64,000 bases of DNA, taken from contig NZ_JGVW01000109.1 in assembly GCF_000687455.2 (NCBI RefSeq), positions 36,421-100,420 on the forward strand. The letters run 5' to 3'. The notes under the pieces were generated by a model, which saw only the letters and a list, made by a program, of their open reading frames with translations, had not been told where the DNA came from and did not search any database. Positions 61,133 through 64,000 of this stretch are shown here, one piece after another (position 1 is the first letter of the stretch; each line of letters starts with the position of its first letter). The position numbers were made by a program, and so were the translations under genes. This DNA is from Burkholderia sp. lig30 (GTDB taxonomy: Bacteria; Pseudomonadota; Gammaproteobacteria; Burkholderiales; Burkholderiaceae).

Positions 61133-62434
61133 ATGCATGCAGATGAAACGGCTACGTACTACACGGCCACGAAGAAATACGATTTGAGCTTTCCTTCCCT
61201 CGAGAACGACGTGCAGGCCGACGTGGTCGTCATCGGCGGCGGATTCTCGGGAATCCACACCGCGCTGGAGCTTGCGGAAAACGGCGTGACGGACGTGGTG
61301 GTCCTCGAGGCGCGCTACCTCGGATACGGCGGCACCGGTCGCAATGGCGGGCAGGTGATGGCCGGCATCGGGCACGACCTGGACGCGATCAAGAAAGATG
61401 TGGGCGACGACGGCGTGCGGGCGATCTTTGCGCTCAGCGACCTCGGGCCGCAGATCATGCGCGAGCGGATCGCGAAGTACAACATCGATGCCGACTTCTG
61501 CAGTGGCTACGGCTACATGGCGTACAACGCGCGTCAGGCGAAGACGCTGCGTAGCTGGGAGAAGGACTTCAAGTCCCTCGGGTCGCCGCATGAGATCCGC
61601 TACGTCGAAGGAAATGACGTCCGGCAGATCATCGGCTCGGAGGTCTATCACGCCGGCCTGCTGCATATGGGCGGAGGACACGTTCACTCGCTCAACCTGT
61701 TGCTCGGAGAAGCGAAGGCCGTGTCGGAGATCTATGGCGTCCGCATCTTCGAATACAGCCCCGCGCTGGAGATCGCCTACGGCGAGCGCATCCGCGTGCG
61801 CACGGCAAAAGGCAGTGTGACGGCCAGGAAGCTGGTATGGGCATGCGATGGCTTCAACAACAATATCGAGCCTGAACTGCATCGCAGCACGATCAACGTG
61901 TACGCATTCAACTCGATGACCGAGCCGTTGAGCGACGAGTTGATCAGGCGCATCAGCCCGATTCGCGGCGCGTATAGCGATATTCGGCCGGTCATCAATT
62001 ACTACCGGGTGACGAACGAGAACCGGCTGCTGTTCGGTTCGTCGACGTCCCTGGTCGAGCACATTCCGGGCGATCTGAAAGAGTGGAACCGGCGCCTGAT
62101 GGTCGAAGTTTTCCCCTATCTCGAGAACGTCAGGATCGATCTGGCCTGGGGCGGGCCGATGGCGTCAACCCTTAACCTTTTTCCGCAGATCGGCACGCTG
62201 GCCGACCGCCCGAACGTATTTTTCGTGCAGGGTTATTCCGGCTTTGGCGTGACGCCGAGCCAGATCATTTGCAAGATTCTCGCGGAGGGCATTCTGGGCG
62301 GCTCGGAGCGTTACCGGCTGGTGAGTTCGATCCCGCGGGCCAGCATTCAGGGCAAGGACAAGTACAGGAACGTGCTTGTCACGCTCGGAAAAGTCATGCA
62401 CCAGACGTCCGGCTACTGGCACGGGCGGCGGTGA
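61133..62434 (+). CDS. FAD-dependent oxidoreductase (DAO family, PuuB-like amine oxidase)
   Basis: A 433-aa flavoprotein of the D-amino-acid oxidase / gamma-glutamylputrescine oxidase group. FAD-binding ADVVVIGGGFSGIHTALELAE begins near residue 28, followed by VVLEARYLGYGGTGRNGGQV, whose GRNGGQ is typical of PuuB-like enzymes. The C-terminal FVQGYSGFGVTPSQII near 375 closes the FAD site. It would oxidise an amine to an aldehyde, feeding the aldehyde dehydrogenase. The ATG at 61133 follows AAAGGAAC. No glutamylation gene (puuA) is nearby, so free amines are more likely substrates. Confidence 0.88.
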   Translation: MHADETATYYTATKKYDLSFPSLENDVQADVVVIGGGFSGIHTALELAENGVTDVVVLEARYLGYGGTGRNGGQVMAGIGHDLDAIKKDVGDDGVRAIFALSDLGPQIMRERIAKYNIDADFCSGYGYMAYNARQAKTLRSWEKDFKSLGSPHEIRYVEGNDVRQIIGSEVYHAGLLHMGGGHVHSLNLLLGEAKAVSEIYGVRIFEYSPALEIAYGERIRVRTAKGSVTARKLVWACDGFNNNIEPELHRSTINVYAFNSMTEPLSDELIRRISPIRGAYSDIRPVINYYRVTNENRLLFGSSTSLVEHIPGDLKEWNRRLMVEVFPYLENVRIDLAWGGPMASTLNLFPQIGTLADRPNVFFVQGYSGFGVTPSQIICKILAEGILGGSERYRLVSSIPRASIQGKDKYRNVLVTLGKVMHQTSGYWHGRR

Positions 62435-62469
62435 ATTTTCATTCACGATGCTTTAAGGAGAATATCTCT

Positions 62470-62838
62470 ATGGGTCTCACTGCAATCAAGCTCGGCACGT
62501 CCATTTCGGAACTCGACGCCTGGGGAAGCGTCAGCGCGTTGGGAAGCCAGATTCTCAGCGACGGCGATGTACAGGCGTACGGCAAGCTCACGCATGGAGC
62601 ACCGACGGACCCCGTTTCGGCAGGCTACTTTGGCGCGTCGAAGGGCAAGTTCAGGCTCGTCTATCCGTTCAGCGAGCAGGCAACGATCGTCAATGGCGAG
62701 GTGAAGATCACCGATGAGTCCACCGGCGAAGCCCGGACTTTCAAGGCCGGCGATTCATGGTTTGTGACGAAGGGAACGTCCACCGTTTGGGAAGTGCCCG
62801 ATAACGGTGTCGTAAAGCACTACCTGGCATTCGCTTAA
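62470..62838 (+). CDS. cupin-domain protein (EutQ/DUF861-like)
   Basis: A 122-aa single-cupin protein. The cupin strand motif is FSEQATIVNGEVKITDESTG and the second motif is FKAGDSWFVTKGTSTVWEVP; both match the (S)-ureidoglycine aminohydrolase / EutQ-like DUF861 group, though the metal-binding His set is reduced. It lies 35 bp after the FAD oxidase gene with AAGGAG before the ATG, so it is in the same transcript. A small-molecule binding or accessory role in amine use is inferred. Confidence 0.87.
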   Translation: MGLTAIKLGTSISELDAWGSVSALGSQILSDGDVQAYGKLTHGAPTDPVSAGYFGASKGKFRLVYPFSEQATIVNGEVKITDESTGEARTFKAGDSWFVTKGTSTVWEVPDNGVVKHYLAFA

Positions 62839-63205
62839 GACGAGAACGGATGTCTGGCAGGGTGTTGGAAGACGTTGCGATGTATGCACGCCGAATATTT
62901 CGGATTTCTTGAAATCATCCGAATGCGCGCCATCGCGACATGGGCAACGTATAGGTCACCATAAAATTCGGCATACGGACATCCTTCGAAAACGTTTTTC
63001 AACAGCCTGCCAGATGGACGTCCGCCTGACTTTCCGGACTTTCCGGATTCAACCGATCGAGAATCGCCGAGGCGGCAACCAGCCCGGTTTCAGCCGAAAC
63101 CGGCACGAACTTCGCGGCCGCCGGTAGAAACGGCATCGCCGGGATGCCAACAGGCCAGGACGGCTTTCGCCGTTCCCGAAGATCAGCGGGGGAGGGGAGA
63201 AAACA
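62839..63205. other. convergent intergenic region with hairpin
   Basis: No convincing gene. A perfect 8-bp hairpin CCGGTTTC-AGCC-GAAACCGG lies at 63084-63103 and a short tandem repeat GACTTTCCG x2 at 63028-63045. The hairpin lacks a T-tract. Confidence 0.55.
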
Positions 63206-63913
63206 CTACGCCGCGACCCGCAACGCCCCCGCACGTTCGAACGCATGCCGCGCCTGAACGAGCGTCGTACGCGCCGCGCGCGCATCGCCGGCCACCTGCA
63301 GCAGCGGCCCCAGTTGCGACGGCTCTTTGATCAACTCACGCAGAATCGGCAGGATCGCCGTACTGCCGTCATCCCGCAGCCCCGCCGTCGCCGCGCGCGG
63401 CAGGGTCCGCCACGCCGGATCGACGATCGCGCGGCACACCGCAAACGGCACGCCACGCGCCGCCGCAAACGCCGCAGCAATATGCGACTCCATATCGACG
63501 GCCAGCGCGCCCCTGGTGCGAAACAGCACGTCCTTTTCCTGCGCGCTGACCACCGGCGCACCCACCGCCGCCATCACGCCGCGCGTCACGCGCGCCTCTA
63601 CCGGCGTACCGTGCAGCGCGGCAGCGAGCCGCGCGCTCCACGCAGCATCAGTCGGTACGCGCCCGAACGGCCCGTCGATCGCATCGGCAATCACCAGCGC
63701 ACCCGGCGCGAGATCCGGCGCAAGACCACCCGCCGTGCCAAAGCTCACGATGCCCGCGCAACCACGCGCCGTCGCCTCGGACAACGCCCGCTCCAGACGA
63801 TCCGCCCGCGCCGCAAAAACCGCCTCGACGCCTTCGCCCCGCGCGATGCGTGCTTCGAACGCCATGCCCGTCACCGCAATGACGGGCAGCGTGCCGTTGA
63901 GCGTCTGCACCAC
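63206..63913 (-). CDS. hpnG: hopanoid-associated phosphorylase HpnG
   Basis: A 235-aa nucleoside-phosphorylase-fold enzyme. IAVTGMAFEARIARGEGV at the start, GIVSFGTAGGLAPDLAPGALVI near residue 52, and AVDMESHIAAAFAAARGVPF near 138 (Met-Glu active-site motif) are the signatures. HpnG releases adenine from adenosylhopane to give ribosylhopane, an intermediate of bacteriohopanetetrol. The start is a GTG at 63913, 3 bp after the stop of the upstream cyclase gene, so the two are co-translated. Confidence 0.9.
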   Translation of the reverse strand: MVQTLNGTLPVIAVTGMAFEARIARGEGVEAVFAARADRLERALSEATARGCAGIVSFGTAGGLAPDLAPGALVIADAIDGPFGRVPTDAAWSARLAAALHGTPVEARVTRGVMAAVGAPVVSAQEKDVLFRTRGALAVDMESHIAAAFAAARGVPFAVCRAIVDPAWRTLPRAATAGLRDDGSTAILPILRELIKEPSQLGPLLQVAGDARAARTTLVQARHAFERAGALRVAA

Positions 63914-63916
63914 GCG

Positions 63917-64000
63917 TCAGATCCCGACCGTCACGCGCGTCGAATTCGCGCGCTTCAGGTTGCGATAGCGCGCCAACGCCCACAGCGGGAAGAACTTGCG
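63917..64000 (-). CDS. shc: squalene-hopene cyclase, C-terminal end (partial)
   Basis: The last 27 codons of a minus-strand gene that runs off the window: RKFFPLWALARYRNLKR, then a short tail ending VTVGI and TGA at 63917. KFFPLWALARYR is the usual C-terminal segment of squalene-hopene cyclases, following the Y-LRYHGY region. Adjacency to hpnG supports this. The catalytic DXDD part is outside the window. Confidence 0.75.
   Translation of the reverse strand, partial: RKFFPLWALARYRNLKRANSTRVTVGI

Noticed and set aside
1..64000. tRNA, rRNA or CRISPR features
   Set aside because: No cloverleaf with a CCA-type end, no rRNA-like stretch and no regularly spaced short repeats were noticed on reading; a dedicated scan was not possible.

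Overview
The window is high-GC proteobacterial DNA that reads as a secondary replicon of a Burkholderia (cepacia-complex-like) genome. The support is direct: a DUF4148 periplasmic protein, a glycine-zipper lipoprotein, Burkholderia-type trimeric porin, a glycolate/malate-synthase operon, hopanoid genes (hpnN, hpnG and the 3' end of a squalene-hopene cyclase) and an exopolysaccharide cluster with a BY-kinase. No rRNA, tRNA or CRISPR array was seen.

Layout. 1-900: an IS256-type transposase remnant and a small hypothetical gene. 1.0-6.1 kb: SDR, DUF4148 protein, lipoprotein, class III aminotransferase, HTH regulator. 6.2-20.6 kb: the most unusual region, a specialised type II fatty-acid/polyketide cluster. 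A twelve-gene minus-strand operon (17.2 down to 6.9 kb) encodes a hotdog dehydratase, ketosynthase, ketoreductase, enoyl-reductase-like SDR, ACP, AurF/CmlI-like diiron oxygenase, ICMT-like membrane methyltransferase, KASIII-like enzyme, thioester-reductase-like SDR, DltC-like carrier protein, DltA-like adenylation enzyme and malonyltransferase. A phosphopantetheinyl transferase gene converges on it. A second ketosynthase, a second hotdog protein and a LuxR-type receptor without a synthase complete the region. About 340 bp upstream of the luxR start lies a perfect canonical lux box.

20.6-22.3 kb: a damaged hypothetical gene and a decayed IS5-group element with recognisable ends and a TAA target duplication. 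22.4-29.9 kb: glcC and the divergent glcDEF-glcG-like-glcB operon for glycolate and glyoxylate use, with two identical 14-bp copies of a GntR/FadR-type operator in the divergent promoter. 30.0-43.2 kb: a membrane diguanylate cyclase, then a nine-gene Wzx/Wzy-dependent exopolysaccharide operon with pyruvyl transferase. 43.8-45.9 kb: a two-component system. 45.9-50.5 kb: lipid-transport genes (MlaC/HpnM family, HpnN, MlaA).

50.8-62.8 kb: RlpA-like lipoprotein, then two catabolic modules. The first has a MarR regulator facing VOC protein, FAD aromatic hydroxylase and DUF2783 genes, with a shared TAAC-N4-GTTA palindrome before each side. The second (aldehyde dehydrogenase, AraC regulator, APC permease, porin, FAD amine-oxidase-like protein, cupin) looks like amine catabolism; three of its transcription units carry the same 14-bp motif about 104-120 bp before the start codon, which ties them into one regulon. 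63.2-64.0 kb: hpnG and the 3' end of the squalene-hopene cyclase gene, so hopanoid functions flank the catabolic block.
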